Assembly: GCA_026418075.1 (NCBI GenBank)
Contig: JAOACA010000006.1
Location: forward strand, 1-52,669
Length of the DNA stretch: 52,669 bases
Direction of reading: 5' to 3'
From: Candidatus Bipolaricaulota bacterium
Lineage (GTDB): Bacteria > Bipolaricaulota > Bipolaricaulia > Bipolaricaulales > Bipolaricaulaceae
Position numbers and translations under genes: made by a program. The notes beneath the pieces were generated by a model, which had not been told where the DNA came from, did no database searches, and saw only the letters and a list, made by a program, of their open reading frames with translations. Each line of letters opens with the position of its first letter. The first letter of the stretch is position 1. Below, in pieces: positions 40,209 through 48,052 of the stretch.

Positions 40209-41636
40209 CTAGACGGAGAGGGGCCACAGCTTGGCCGTCCCGTCCCGGGAACCGGAGGCGAGGAGGCGTCCATCTGGGCTGAACGCCAGGCCGGAAACCC
40301 AGTCCGTGTGCCCGGCGAGCTCGGCCAGGGGTTCGAGCGAGGGGAGGGACCAGAGGTGGACCTTCCCGTCCCACGTTCCCACAGCGAGGGCTCGGGAATC
40401 CCCGCGGAAGACGAGGGACCCTACCCTCTCCCCGGGCCCCCCCACGACCACCCTCTCTCCCCCAGGGCCGAGGACCCGAACCGCTCCCTCCGCCGTCCCT
40501 ACCGCCCTCCACCGCCCGTCGGGGCTCTTGGCCGTGGGAATCCCCAGGGCCGCCGGGGCCTCGGGGGCGGGGGACACGAACTCGAGGAGCCTCCCCGTCG
40601 CCACCTCCCACCGAAACAGGGTCCCCTCCCGCGTCCAGGCATCGAGGGTCAACCCGTCCGGGCTGAACGCGACCTGTCCCACCCAGCCTGCCCGGGGCAG
40701 GGCCACGCGGAGGGGCTTCTGCTCCGGCCACGACCACAGGCGGAGGAGCCCGTCCTCGCAGGCGGTGGCGAGGACCTCCCCCCGGGGGGAGAAGGCAAGG
40801 GCGTTCACCCACCCGCCGTGCCGGTCCAAGGTCCCCACGGCCCTCCCGGTGGATGGGTCCCACCCCCGCACCGTGTGGTCGGTGGATGCCGAGGCCAGGA
40901 ACTTCCCATCCGGAGTGAACGCGACCCCCAGGACCGGTGCCCCGTGGCCGCGCAGGACCTGAAGGAGCCTCCCGGAGCTGACCTTCCACAGGCGAACGGT
41001 TTTGTCCACGGAGCCCGAGGCGAGGAGGTCTCCGCGGGGGCTGAAAGCAACGGCGAGCACGTGGTCCACATGGCCGTCCAGGACCCGGAGGGGCTTCCCG
41101 TCGGGCAGGGCCCAGAGCCGGATCGTCTGGTCCCAGGAGGCCGAGGCGAGGAGCCCCCCGTCCGGGCTTATCGCCACCGCCGAGACGGACCACCGGTGCC
41201 CCCCGAGCTCCGCGCGGAGTTCCCCCGTCGTGGCGTCCCACAGCTTGATTTGGGCGTGGGTCCCCGCTCCTCCGGAGGCCACCACCGCGCCCGTCGGGGA
41301 GAAGGCCACCGACCACATCTCGTCCGCGCTCCCCGTTCTCCGCCAAAGCTCCGTTCCCGTCTGGACGTCCCACACCCGAACCGTCCCGTCCTCCGAGGCC
41401 GAGGCGATCCGCTCCCCGTCGGGGCTGAACGCCAGGGAGGTCACGGCCTGGGCGTGGCCCTCCAGGGTCCGGACCACGTGCCAGGACGAGGTTTCGATGA
41501 GCTCGATGCTGCTTCCTCCCCGGCCGGCGGCGGCAAGGAGCGCTCCATCCGGGGCGAAGGCCAGGGTGAGGACGCGGCCAAACCCCAGGGTCCGGACGGG
41601 AAGCTGGGATCCCCGGGCGTCTAGTTCAGCTTCCAC
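40209..41636 (-). CDS. WD40-repeat protein, about eleven repeats
   Basis: This 475-residue protein consists almost wholly of WD40 repeats. Examples are HAQAVTSLAFSPDGERIAS...VRVWDV, HRWSVSAVAISPDGGLLAS...IRLWAL, HVDHVLAVAFSP...VRLWKV, HGAPVLGVAFTPDGKFLAS and HTDWVSGLAFSPDGRLLAS...AKLWPL. I count about eleven, enough for one seven-bladed propeller plus part of a second, or a larger double propeller. No signal peptide, kinase or caspase domain is attached, so it is probably a cytoplasmic scaffold. GTG 41636 lies 7 nt after a TACACT box (leaderless). It is divergent from the MacB-like ABC operon. Confidence 0.85.
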   Translation of the reverse strand: MEAELDARGSQLPVRTLGFGRVLTLAFAPDGALLAAAGRGGSSIELIETSSWHVVRTLEGHAQAVTSLAFSPDGERIASASEDGTVRVWDVQTGTELWRRTGSADEMWSVAFSPTGAVVASGGAGTHAQIKLWDATTGELRAELGGHRWSVSAVAISPDGGLLASASWDQTIRLWALPDGKPLRVLDGHVDHVLAVAFSPRGDLLASGSVDKTVRLWKVSSGRLLQVLRGHGAPVLGVAFTPDGKFLASASTDHTVRGWDPSTGRAVGTLDRHGGWVNALAFSPRGEVLATACEDGLLRLWSWPEQKPLRVALPRAGWVGQVAFSPDGLTLDAWTREGTLFRWEVATGRLLEFVSPAPEAPAALGIPTAKSPDGRWRAVGTAEGAVRVLGPGGERVVVGGPGERVGSLVFRGDSRALAVGTWDGKVHLWSLPSLEPLAELAGHTDWVSGLAFSPDGRLLASGSRDGTAKLWPLSV

Positions 41637-41643
41637 GTCGGCC

Positions 41644-41671
41644 AGTGTAGCCCCCTCAGGACGGGGCTCAA
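41644..41671 (-). promoter_or_regulatory. WD40 gene promoter, leaderless arrangement
   Basis: On the minus strand TTGAGC (41666-41671) and TACACT (41644-41649) are 16 nt apart, and the GTG start lies 7 nt downstream. A TACAAT on the plus strand (41680-41685) may serve the divergent ABC operon. Confidence 0.55.
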
Positions 41672-41711
41672 CCGCTGGGTACAATGGTAGACATTCCTCC
41701 GAGGAGGGGAG

Positions 41712-42446
41712 ATGGGTCAAGGCTCGTTTTGCTACGTGAAGGGAACGCCGGTCCTCGAGGCCCGGGAGCTCACCAAGTTCTACACCCTGGGGAAGGAAAA
41801 GGTGCGGGCCCTCGATCGGGTGGACTTCACCGCCCGCCAGGGCGACTTCACGGTGGTGAACGGCCCCTCGGGAAGCGGGAAGTCCACCCTCCTCAACCTC
41901 CTTGCCCTCATCGACCGGCCGAGCGCGGGGGAGGTGCTCTTCGAGGGCAAGCCCACGAGCACCCTTCCCGAGCGGGCGCTGGCGCATCTGCGCCGGGAGA
42001 AGATCGGGCTTGTGTTTCAGACGTTCAACCTGATCCCCGTCCTCTCGGCGGCGGAGAACGTGGAGTACCCGCTCCTCCTCACGAGGACCCCGCGGGCGGA
42101 GCGGCGGGAGCGGGTGCGGGCGATCCTCGCGGAGGTGGGGCTTTCGGACCTTGCCCGCCGGCGGCCGGACGAGCTCTCCGGCGGCCAGCGGCAGCGGGTA
42201 GCCGTGGCCCGGGCCCTCGTGACCCAGCCCCGGGTCGTCCTCGCCGACGAGCCCACTGCCAACCTCGACTCGGCCACGGGAAAGCAGATCATGGAGCTCC
42301 TCCAGGGCCTGAACCGGGAGCACTGCGTCACCTTCGTCGTCGTGACCCACGATCCGGCGGTGGTCCCCTACGCCGAGCGGGTCCTCACGATCCGCGACGG
42401 GAGGATCGGAGGGGAGGAGCGGCGTGGCGAGCCTCGCCCTGCGTAA
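41712..42446 (+). CDS. ABC transporter ATPase, MacB/LolD type
   Basis: This 244-residue ATPase has Walker A VNGPSGSGKSTLLNLLA, Q-loop LVFQTFNLIPVLSA, signature ELSGGQRQRVAVARAL, Walker B VVLADEPTANLDSATG and the switch VVVTHDP. FNLIPVLSAAENVEYPL is typical of the LolD/MacB/FtsE class that works with FtsX-like permeases. It would couple ATP hydrolysis to lipoprotein extraction or peptide export. GAGGAGGGGAG precedes ATG 41712. Its 3' end overlaps the first permease gene by 23 nt, and the two permeases and a LolA-like protein follow in the same operon. Confidence 0.92.
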   Translation: MGQGSFCYVKGTPVLEARELTKFYTLGKEKVRALDRVDFTARQGDFTVVNGPSGSGKSTLLNLLALIDRPSAGEVLFEGKPTSTLPERALAHLRREKIGLVFQTFNLIPVLSAAENVEYPLLLTRTPRAERRERVRAILAEVGLSDLARRRPDELSGGQRQRVAVARALVTQPRVVLADEPTANLDSATGKQIMELLQGLNREHCVTFVVVTHDPAVVPYAERVLTIRDGRIGGEERRGEPRPA

Positions 42447-43632
42447 CCTGTCCCGGAACCGCCGCCGAACCCTCCTCTCGGCGGGGATCGTCGCCCTGGG
42501 CTGCGCCCTTTCCCTTGCCGTCCTGGGGTTCGTCGAGCGGTCGCGGGCCCTGATCCAGGAGTCCACGGTCCAGCAGTTCGGGAACCTTCAGATCGCGGAT
42601 CCGAAGGTCCTGGAGGGCAGGGCCGAGGGATTCGCGTCCCTCCTCCCGCCGGGGGACCGGGCCCGGGTGGAGGCGCTGGCCCGCGCCGAGCGGGGCGTCG
42701 TGGGGACCACGGTTCAGCTCTCCTTCTCCGGGCTCCTCGCCGTGCGGCGGACGACGGCGGTCGTCCGGGCGGTGGGGGTGGTTCCCCAAAACGGGGTCCT
42801 GGACTACGACCGCCTGGTGGTGGAGGGGCGGGGCCTCCGGCCGGGGGACCTCGGGGCCCTCCTCGTGGGCCGGACCCTGGCCGAGGAGCTTGGGCTCCGG
42901 GTGGGGGACTTCGTGAACCTCACCGCGACCACGGTGGCCGGGGCGTTCAACGTGAGCCCCCTCGAGGTCGTGGGCGTGTTCCGGTTCTCCTCGGCGGAGG
43001 TCGAGCGGGCCCAGGTGTTCGTCCCCCTTGCCTTCGCCCAGCTCCTCCTCGCCACGGACGGGGTGGAGAGGGTCGTGGTGCGCGTGGATCGCCTCGGCCG
43101 GACGTGGGAGGTGGCCCGCGGGATCGAAGGAAAGCTCTCCGCAGGCGGACTCCCCCTTGCGGTGCGGACGTGGGACGTCCTCTCCCCGTTCTACCGGGGG
43201 CTTTCGGGCTTCTTCGACCTCCTGTTTGGGTTCCTCGTGGCGGCGGTGTTCGTCCTCGTGTTCTTCGTGATCCTCCAGATCCTTACCCTGTCGTTCCTCG
43301 AGCGGATGCGGGAGCTCGGGACGATCCGGGCCCTGGGGACCACGCAGGGGGAGGTGTTCTCCCTCCTTGTCGGGGAGGGGCTGTGGCTGGGGGTGCTGGG
43401 GGGAGGGGTCGGCGTCCTGGGGGGGATCGCCCTGGCCGCCCTGTTCAACGCCGCGGGGATCCCCTGGCAGCCCCCGGGGACGGTGGAGGCGGTGGCGCTG
43501 GGGGTGGACCTCACGCCCCGGGTGGTGGGGATCCCGTGGGGGGTGAGCGTGCTGTCCACGGCCCTGTCGGCGGTTCTGCCCGCCTACCAGGCGACGCGGG
43601 TTCCGCCGGCTGAGGCCCTGCGGGCGGTGTAG
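42424..43632 (+). CDS. FtsX/MacB-like ABC permease, first paralogue
   Basis: This 402-residue permease has one N-terminal membrane helix (RTLLSAGIVALGCALSLAVL), a large extracytoplasmic domain (residues about 40-260) and three C-terminal helices (FLVAAVFVLVFFVILQILTL and others) with the FtsX signature FLERMRELGTIRALGTTQGE. Size and layout fit LolC/LolE/MacB-C. It shares clear internal similarity with the next gene (GAFNVSPLEVVG vs GAFNAATVTVVG; VPLAFAQLLLATDGVERV vs VPLGFAQRLLRTDGVERV), so the pair arose by duplication and probably forms a heterodimer. GTG 42424 overlaps the ATPase gene. Confidence 0.88.
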   Translation: MASLALRNLSRNRRRTLLSAGIVALGCALSLAVLGFVERSRALIQESTVQQFGNLQIADPKVLEGRAEGFASLLPPGDRARVEALARAERGVVGTTVQLSFSGLLAVRRTTAVVRAVGVVPQNGVLDYDRLVVEGRGLRPGDLGALLVGRTLAEELGLRVGDFVNLTATTVAGAFNVSPLEVVGVFRFSSAEVERAQVFVPLAFAQLLLATDGVERVVVRVDRLGRTWEVARGIEGKLSAGGLPLAVRTWDVLSPFYRGLSGFFDLLFGFLVAAVFVLVFFVILQILTLSFLERMRELGTIRALGTTQGEVFSLLVGEGLWLGVLGGGVGVLGGIALAALFNAAGIPWQPPGTVEAVALGVDLTPRVVGIPWGVSVLSTALSAVLPAYQATRVPPAEALRAV

Positions 43633-43634
43633 GG

Positions 43635-44846
43635 ATGACCCTCACCATCGCGGCGCGCAACGTGCTCCGCAACCGGCGGCGGACCCTGATCAGCCTCCTC
43701 GTGATCGCGGTCGGCCTCACGATCCTCTCCTTCGTCCTGGGGTTCGTGGGGGAGGCGATCCGGGCCACGGAGCGGTCGCTCGTGATGGAGCTTGGGGCCC
43801 TCCAGATCGGGGATCCCCGGGTGTTGGACGGCCGGGCTTCGGGGCTGGAGGGGCTGATCCCGCCCGAGGTCCTGGAACGGGCCCTCGCCCTCGTTCAGGC
43901 CCTTCCCGGGGTGACCGGGGTGACGAGCCAGATCCGGTTTGCAGGCCTGGTGGGCGATGCCGAGGGGAGCACCCTCCTCCTCGCCCGGGGAGTTGTCCCC
44001 GAGGACTGCATGGACGAGTACGCCTGCGTCCTGGCCTCGGGCCGGGCCCTCGGGGACCCCGTGGCCCGGGAGATCGTCCTCGGGGCGCGTCTCGCCGCGC
44101 GGCTGGGGGTGGAGGCAGGTGACCGGGTGAACGTGGCCACGGGGACCGCCGCCGGTGCGTTCAACGCCGCCACCGTGACCGTGGTGGGGACGGTGAGGCT
44201 GGCGGACAGCCAGGCGGAGGAACGGCTGGGGCTCGTCCCCCTGGGGTTCGCCCAGCGCCTCCTCCGCACGGACGGGGTGGAGCGGGTCCTCGTCTGGCTG
44301 GACGACCTCGACCAAGCTCCCGCCGCTGCCGCGGCGCTTGCGGACTCGTTCTCCGCAGCGGGGGTCCCCCTTGGGGTGCGGCGGTGGGACGAGCTCACCC
44401 CGTTTTTCTCCTCGATTGCGACCTTCTGGCGCGCGTTCTCGGGGTTCACGACCCTTGCGGTGTTCGTCCTCGTCTTCTTCAGCGTGCTCGAGGTCCTCAC
44501 GATTGCGTTCTTGGAGCGGACGCGGGAGGTGGGGACGGTGCGGGCCCTCGGGGCCTCCCGGGGCCGGGTGTTCGTCGGGTTCGTGTCCGAGGGGCTCCTC
44601 CTCGGGGCCCTGGGGGGGCTGCTGGGCGTGGCCTCGGGGATCGCCCTCTCCCTCCTCTTCAACGCCCTCGGGCTCTCGTTCGTCCCCCCGGGGGGAAACA
44701 TGCCCCAGCCGATCCGGGTGTCCGTGGGGGCGGCCACGGTGGGTCCCCCCTTCCTCGTGGCCCTGGGGGCCACGCTGCTGGCCAGCCTCTACCCGGCGGG
44801 GAAGAACGCCCGCCTCACCGTGGTCGAGGCCCTGCGGGCCTTGTGA
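43635..44846 (+). CDS. FtsX/MacB-like ABC permease, second paralogue
   Basis: This 403-residue paralogue of the preceding permease has the same topology: an N-terminal helix (TLISLLVIAVGLTILSFVLG), a periplasmic-type domain and three C-terminal helices with FLERTREVGTVRALGASRGR. ATG 43635 lies 2 nt after the previous stop. With the ATPase it would make a LolCDE-like complex. The following gene encodes a LolA-like protein, consistent with lipoprotein or outer-envelope traffic. Confidence 0.88.
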   Translation: MTLTIAARNVLRNRRRTLISLLVIAVGLTILSFVLGFVGEAIRATERSLVMELGALQIGDPRVLDGRASGLEGLIPPEVLERALALVQALPGVTGVTSQIRFAGLVGDAEGSTLLLARGVVPEDCMDEYACVLASGRALGDPVAREIVLGARLAARLGVEAGDRVNVATGTAAGAFNAATVTVVGTVRLADSQAEERLGLVPLGFAQRLLRTDGVERVLVWLDDLDQAPAAAAALADSFSAAGVPLGVRRWDELTPFFSSIATFWRAFSGFTTLAVFVLVFFSVLEVLTIAFLERTREVGTVRALGASRGRVFVGFVSEGLLLGALGGLLGVASGIALSLLFNALGLSFVPPGGNMPQPIRVSVGAATVGPPFLVALGATLLASLYPAGKNARLTVVEALRAL

Positions 44847-44859
44847 AAAGGAGGTCAAC

Positions 44860-45564
44860 GTGCGGTCGTTGGTGATTTCCGTTCTTGGGATGGTCGTCTT
44901 TGGGGTGTTGGCCCTGGGGGATGAGGCGGAACTTCTCCGGGCCCTCGACCGGGCGCGGTTCCTGGACTCCCCGGCCGGCCAGCTCACGGCCGTCATCCGC
45001 TCCGAGGCGGACGGGAAGGTCACGGAGGCCGAGGTGGCCCTCGCCTTCCGGGAGATCCGGGGGGGAAGTTACGTGCGAATCCAGTTCCTGAGGCCGGCGG
45101 ATGTTGCCGGACAGGTGTTCCTCGTCACCCCGGAGGGGACCTACTTCTGGCAGCCGGAGCTCGCCGGCCCCATCCGGACGAGCGGGGCCCAGGCGGCGTT
45201 TGGGGACGCGGCGGTGGGGCAACTTGCGGGGATCCGGTTTGCCGACGACTACCGGATCGTCGCCCGGCGGGACGGGGAGCTCGAGCTCCGGGCCACGCGG
45301 CCCGCGGTCCCGTTCCAGGGGGTGGTAGTCCTCTTGGATGGAACGACCGGCCGGCCCCGGGAGCTGCGGCTCCTCGCCCTCACCGGGATCGTCCTCTACC
45401 GGGTGTTCCTTACGGACTACGCCGAACTCGGGGGGGACCTCTACGTGCGGGAGCAGGTGGTGGAGAACCCGCTCCTCGGGACCCGGACGACCCTCACGAT
45501 CACCCGCGCGGGCCGGGATCCCCTCCCGGAGGAGGCGTTCGACCCCGGGCGCCTGGGCCGCTAG
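44860..45564 (+). CDS. Outer-membrane lipoprotein-sorting (LolA-like) protein
   Basis: This 234-residue exported protein has a signal peptide (MRSLVISVLGMVVFGVLALG) and a mature part of beta-strand pattern with RIQFLRPADVAGQVFLVTPE, TYFWQPELAGPI, AVPFQGVVVLLDG and YVREQVVENPLLGTRTTLTI. These resemble the 'outer membrane lipoprotein-sorting protein' family related to LolA/LolB, which is often encoded beside MacB-like transporters. AAAGGAGGTCAAC precedes GTG 44860, 13 nt after the permease stop. Its TAG stop shares CTAG with the stop of the convergent NYN gene. Confidence 0.82.
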   Translation: MRSLVISVLGMVVFGVLALGDEAELLRALDRARFLDSPAGQLTAVIRSEADGKVTEAEVALAFREIRGGSYVRIQFLRPADVAGQVFLVTPEGTYFWQPELAGPIRTSGAQAAFGDAAVGQLAGIRFADDYRIVARRDGELELRATRPAVPFQGVVVLLDGTTGRPRELRLLALTGIVLYRVFLTDYAELGGDLYVREQVVENPLLGTRTTLTITRAGRDPLPEEAFDPGRLGR

Positions 45565-46388
45565 GGGCGGCAGCCTTTGATGATGTAGCCCCCCGACTTC
45601 TCGTCCCGCTCCAGCTCCAAGATCCCCCGGGCCCCGGCCTCCTCGAGGAGCTGCCCAAACGAGCTGAACCCGTGGTAGGACTCGTCGAACCCCGGGTTCC
45701 GCCGCTTGATTGTCTGCTTGATCATCGAGCCCCAGATGTTCTCTCCCTCCCCCCGCTCCTTGAGGAGGGCCTTGTAGGTCTCCACCACGAGGTTCCACGC
45801 CTCCTGCTTCTTGGGGTCGACGGGGGGGAGGGGCTGCTCGTCCTTCTTCGCCGCCGGCTTCTTCTTGGAGGGTGCCTTGGGCTGCGGTTTGGCAGCCTGG
45901 CGCGCGGTGCGCACCAGGTCGTCGTAGAAGATGAACTCGTCGCAGTTGGCGATGAGGAGGTCCGAGGTCGACTTCTTCACCCCGACCCCGATCACGGTCC
46001 GGTTGTTCTCCCGGAGCTTGCTCACCAGGGGGGAGAAGTCGGAGTCGCCGCTGATGATGACAAAGGTGTCCAGGTGGGGCTTCGTGTAGCAGAGGTCGAG
46101 GGCGTCGACGACCATCCGGATGTCGGCGGAGTTCTTCCCCGACTGGCTCACGTGGGGGATCTCGATGAGCTCAAACGCGGCCTCGTGCATCCGGGCCTTG
46201 AACTCCTTGTAGCGGGCCCAGTCGCAGTAGGCCTTCTTCACCACGATGCTTCCCTTGAGGAGGAGGCGCTCGAGCACCAGCCCGATGTCGAACGCGGGGT
46301 AGTTGGCCTCCTTGACTCCGAGGGCGATGTTCTCAAAGTCCAGAAACACCGCCATGTTGACGGTATCCGCCGTTTGCGGATTCTTCAT
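45561..46388 (-). CDS. NYN-domain ribonuclease with a C-terminal LOTUS (OST-HTH) domain
   Basis: The protein has 275 residues. The N-terminal NYN (PIN-like, LabA-type) domain shows MAVFLDFENIALGV, KAYCDWARYKEFKARM, SGKNSADIRMVVDALDL, VIISGDSDFSPLVSKLRE and VIGVGVKKSTSDLLIANCDE. The conserved Asp residues expected to bind Mg are present. A Lys/Pro/Ala-rich linker (about residues 180-200) leads to a LOTUS domain (IWGSMIKQTIKRRNPGFDES, FGQLLEEAGARGILEL). This architecture is linked to RNA binding and turnover. ATG 46388 is preceded by TAGGAG; an internal Met at residue 12 is an alternative start. A strong hairpin in its 5' leader (46408-46433) follows a TACAAT box (46440-46445). Confidence 0.85.
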   Translation of the reverse strand: MKNPQTADTVNMAVFLDFENIALGVKEANYPAFDIGLVLERLLLKGSIVVKKAYCDWARYKEFKARMHEAAFELIEIPHVSQSGKNSADIRMVVDALDLCYTKPHLDTFVIISGDSDFSPLVSKLRENNRTVIGVGVKKSTSDLLIANCDEFIFYDDLVRTARQAAKPQPKAPSKKKPAAKKDEQPLPPVDPKKQEAWNLVVETYKALLKERGEGENIWGSMIKQTIKRRNPGFDESYHGFSSFGQLLEEAGARGILELERDEKSGGYIIKGCRP

Positions 46389-46407
46389 GCTCCTATGTCG
46401 ACCACCT

Positions 46408-46445
46408 GCGCGGTCCAAGGATGGACGCCGCGCAATTCGATTGTA
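46408..46445 (-). promoter_or_regulatory. NYN gene -10 box and 5'-leader hairpin
   Basis: TACAAT lies on the minus strand at 46440-46445. Just downstream, GCGCGG+TCCA pairs with TGGA+CCGCGC (46408-46417 with 46422-46433; 4-nt loop, 2-nt bulge), so the hairpin would form the very 5' end of the mRNA. Confidence 0.45.
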
Positions 46446-46464
46446 CCTCCCGCCCGGAGGCTAG

Positions 46465-46707
46465 CTACCGCGCCGGGGGTCGGTGGCGGGCAGCGGCGAG
46501 GAGATCCGAAACCCGGATGGAGTTTCGGTACTCCTCGGCCAGGGCCCGGGCGAGGTCCCGGGGGAGCCCGTGGCGGCGGAGCCGCCGGCGGAAGCGGGCA
46601 GCCGCCCGTCTCCGGGCCCAGAGGGAGCTTGTTCCGAGGGCGACCAGGGCGGCGAGGAGCCGGAGGAGGGCCCCCGCCGCCCGGATCCCGCTCCAGAGGG
46701 ACCTCAG
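46465..46707 (-). CDS. Small membrane protein with an apparent CTG start, last gene of the ECF operon
   Basis: A protein-like frame of 80 codons begins LRSLWSGIRAAGALLRLLAA, giving a hydrophobic membrane segment (about residues 10-30), and continues with the basic segment ARRRAAARFRRRLRRHGLP and RDLARALAEEYRNSIRVSDLL. It has no ATG, GTG or TTG in a suitable place. A CTG overlaps the stop of the upstream gene as CTGA, like the common ATGA coupling, with GAGGAGGAC just before it. The 'LPRDLARALAEEY' part resembles the C-terminal tail of small proteins found with such operons. It would be missed by standard gene calling. Confidence 0.55.
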   Translation of the reverse strand: MRSLWSGIRAAGALLRLLAALVALGTSSLWARRRAAARFRRRLRRHGLPRDLARALAEEYRNSIRVSDLLAAARHRPPAR

Positions 46708-47033
46708 CTGTCCTCCTCCTCCCCGTCGCCCTTCTCCGCGGTCCGGACCTTGAGCTGGAGGTCCTTGTCGGCCTTGAGCCCCTGGAGCACCTCCCGGAGG
46801 TTGATCATGTACCCCCGGGCCATCTCCAGGGCCTCCTCCTTGGGGATCCCGGCCTCGACGAGCTTCTTGTAGAACGTCCCCACCGCGTCGGCCATCCCCT
46901 CCGCGGCCTCCTTGGAGTACAGCACGTTGCGGAGCTCCCGGAGAAGTCCGGGGACCTTCTCCGCCACAACGTCCAGAACCTCCCTCAGCTCCTCGACGTC
47001 CGTCCGTTCCTCTTTTCTCTCCTCGGCGCTCAT
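46704..47033 (-). CDS. Hypothetical helical protein in the ECF sigma operon
   Basis: This 109-residue soluble protein is rich in Glu, Lys and Leu: an acidic N-terminus (EERKEERTDVEELREVLD), a central helical part (SKEAAEGMADAVGTFYKKL, AGIPKEEALEMARGYMINLR) and an acidic tail (GDGEEEDS). AAAGGAGGTCGAGG precedes the ATG. It lies 13 nt after the anti-sigma gene. The family is not recognised with certainty; the helical, membrane-free character suggests a regulatory partner of the sigma/anti-sigma pair or of the small membrane protein that follows. Confidence 0.75.
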   Translation of the reverse strand: MSAEERKEERTDVEELREVLDVVAEKVPGLLRELRNVLYSKEAAEGMADAVGTFYKKLVEAGIPKEEALEMARGYMINLREVLQGLKADKDLQLKVRTAEKGDGEEEDS

Positions 47034-47046
47034 CCTCGACCTCCTT

Positions 47047-47397
47047 TCAGATCCCCATGATCGGGATCTTCTGTCCCAGAACGGCCAGGTTTCCGGTGAT
47101 CCTGGGACGACCGGGACTGGCCTGAACCTCGATCTGAACTCCTCCGAGGGCTGGGCCCACGTTCAGCGCGAGCACCGGCAGCCCCACCGTCCGCGCCGCC
47201 ACGGGAAGCCACGCCCCGGGGGGGAGCCGGGGGGCCCGCGCCCGCCGCAGGACGTGGGCGAGCTTCAGGGCTTCGACGAGCTCGGCCTGGCAAGGGGGAC
47301 AGCCCGCCATGTGCGCCACCAGGGCGTTCCCCTCGTCTTCGGACAAGGTCTGCGCCGCGTAGAAGGGGATGTGCGTTCGCGCCTCGTCGCACGTCAC
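47047..47397 (-). CDS. Anti-sigma factor with zinc-finger (ZAS) domain
   Basis: The 116-residue protein begins with MTCDEARTHIPFYAAQTLSE and has the ZAS motif HMAGCPPCQAELVEAL (H-x3-C-x2-C), typical of anti-sigma factors that hold ECF sigma factors. A moderately hydrophobic stretch (AWLPVAARTVGLPVLALNVG) may touch the membrane but is short for a helix. The remaining C-terminus (VQIEVQASPGRPRITGNLAV) could be a small extracytoplasmic sensor. GTG 47397 overlaps the sigma gene stop by 4 nt. Confidence 0.8.
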   Translation of the reverse strand: MTCDEARTHIPFYAAQTLSEDEGNALVAHMAGCPPCQAELVEALKLAHVLRRARAPRLPPGAWLPVAARTVGLPVLALNVGPALGGVQIEVQASPGRPRITGNLAVLGQKIPIMGI

Positions 47398-47897
47398 AGC
47401 CTGAGCACCTCCGCGAGCTTCTTCTTCGCGTGGAACATCCGCGACTTCACCGTCCCCTCCGGGACGCCCTGCACCTGGGCGATCTCCGCGTAGGAGAGCC
47501 CTCCGTAGAACGCCAGAACCACCACCTCCCGCTGCTCCGGTGGGAGCTTGTCCAGGGCGCGCCGGACCCGGACCGCAAGCTCTGCCCCCGGGGCCGGGTC
47601 GGGTTCGTCCCGAACCTCTGGCTCCCGAGCCCCCTTGGCCTCACCCCGCAGGAGGCGGAACGCCTGGTGGCGGGCAATCCCGAAGATCCAGGTGGAGACC
47701 AACGATCTCCCCTCGAACCTCCCCGCCCCCTTCCACAGGGCGACCATCGTTTCTTGAACCACCTCCTCGGCGAGGTGGCGGTCCCGGAGGAGGGAGAGGG
47801 CGTAGCGGAACACGCGGTCCGCGTACCGGTTGTAGAGCTCCCGGAACGCCCGGGCGTCCCCATCCGCCACCTCGGCCACCAGTTTCCGATCGTCCAC
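47394..47897 (-). CDS. ECF-type RNA polymerase sigma factor (RpoE-like)
   Basis: This 167-residue group IV sigma factor has region 2 (FRELYNRYADRVFRYALSLL, RHLAEEVVQETMVALWKGAG) and region 4 (RRALDKLPPEQREVVVLAFY, LSYAEIAQVQGVPEGTVKSR). GTG 47897 is chosen because the family begins close to there; an upstream in-frame ATG (47963) would add a Pro/Arg-rich stretch. TAGGGT (47908-47913) lies 10 nt before this GTG. It heads a four-gene operon: sigma, ZAS anti-sigma, helical protein, small membrane protein. The signal is unknown. Confidence 0.88.
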   Translation of the reverse strand: MDDRKLVAEVADGDARAFRELYNRYADRVFRYALSLLRDRHLAEEVVQETMVALWKGAGRFEGRSLVSTWIFGIARHQAFRLLRGEAKGAREPEVRDEPDPAPGAELAVRVRRALDKLPPEQREVVVLAFYGGLSYAEIAQVQGVPEGTVKSRMFHAKKKLAEVLRL

Positions 47898-47907
47898 GGG
47901 CTCCCTT

Positions 47908-47913
47908 ACCCTA
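47908..47913 (-). promoter_or_regulatory. -10 box of the ECF operon
   Basis: TAGGGT on the minus strand lies 10 nt before the chosen GTG of the sigma gene. AAGGGAG between them could be a weak Shine-Dalgarno. Confidence 0.35.
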
Positions 47914-48052
47914 CCTCTCCTGGGGCTCGGAGGTGGGTGCCTGCTTGGGGCGGTGGGGTTCAATCGCCCCTCGCCTGTCCCGTACCGTCATCGAGTGGAA
48001 TGCGCTATCCTTGTCCCTTCCCTGCCCACGGGGCGGGGAGAGGGAGGAGGAG

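Noticed and set aside
40720-41500. Repetitive DNA in the WD40 gene as a possible tandem-repeat locus
   Set aside because: The periodicity comes from the protein repeat (about 120 nt). Individual DNA copies are well diverged, so it is not a recent DNA tandem repeat.
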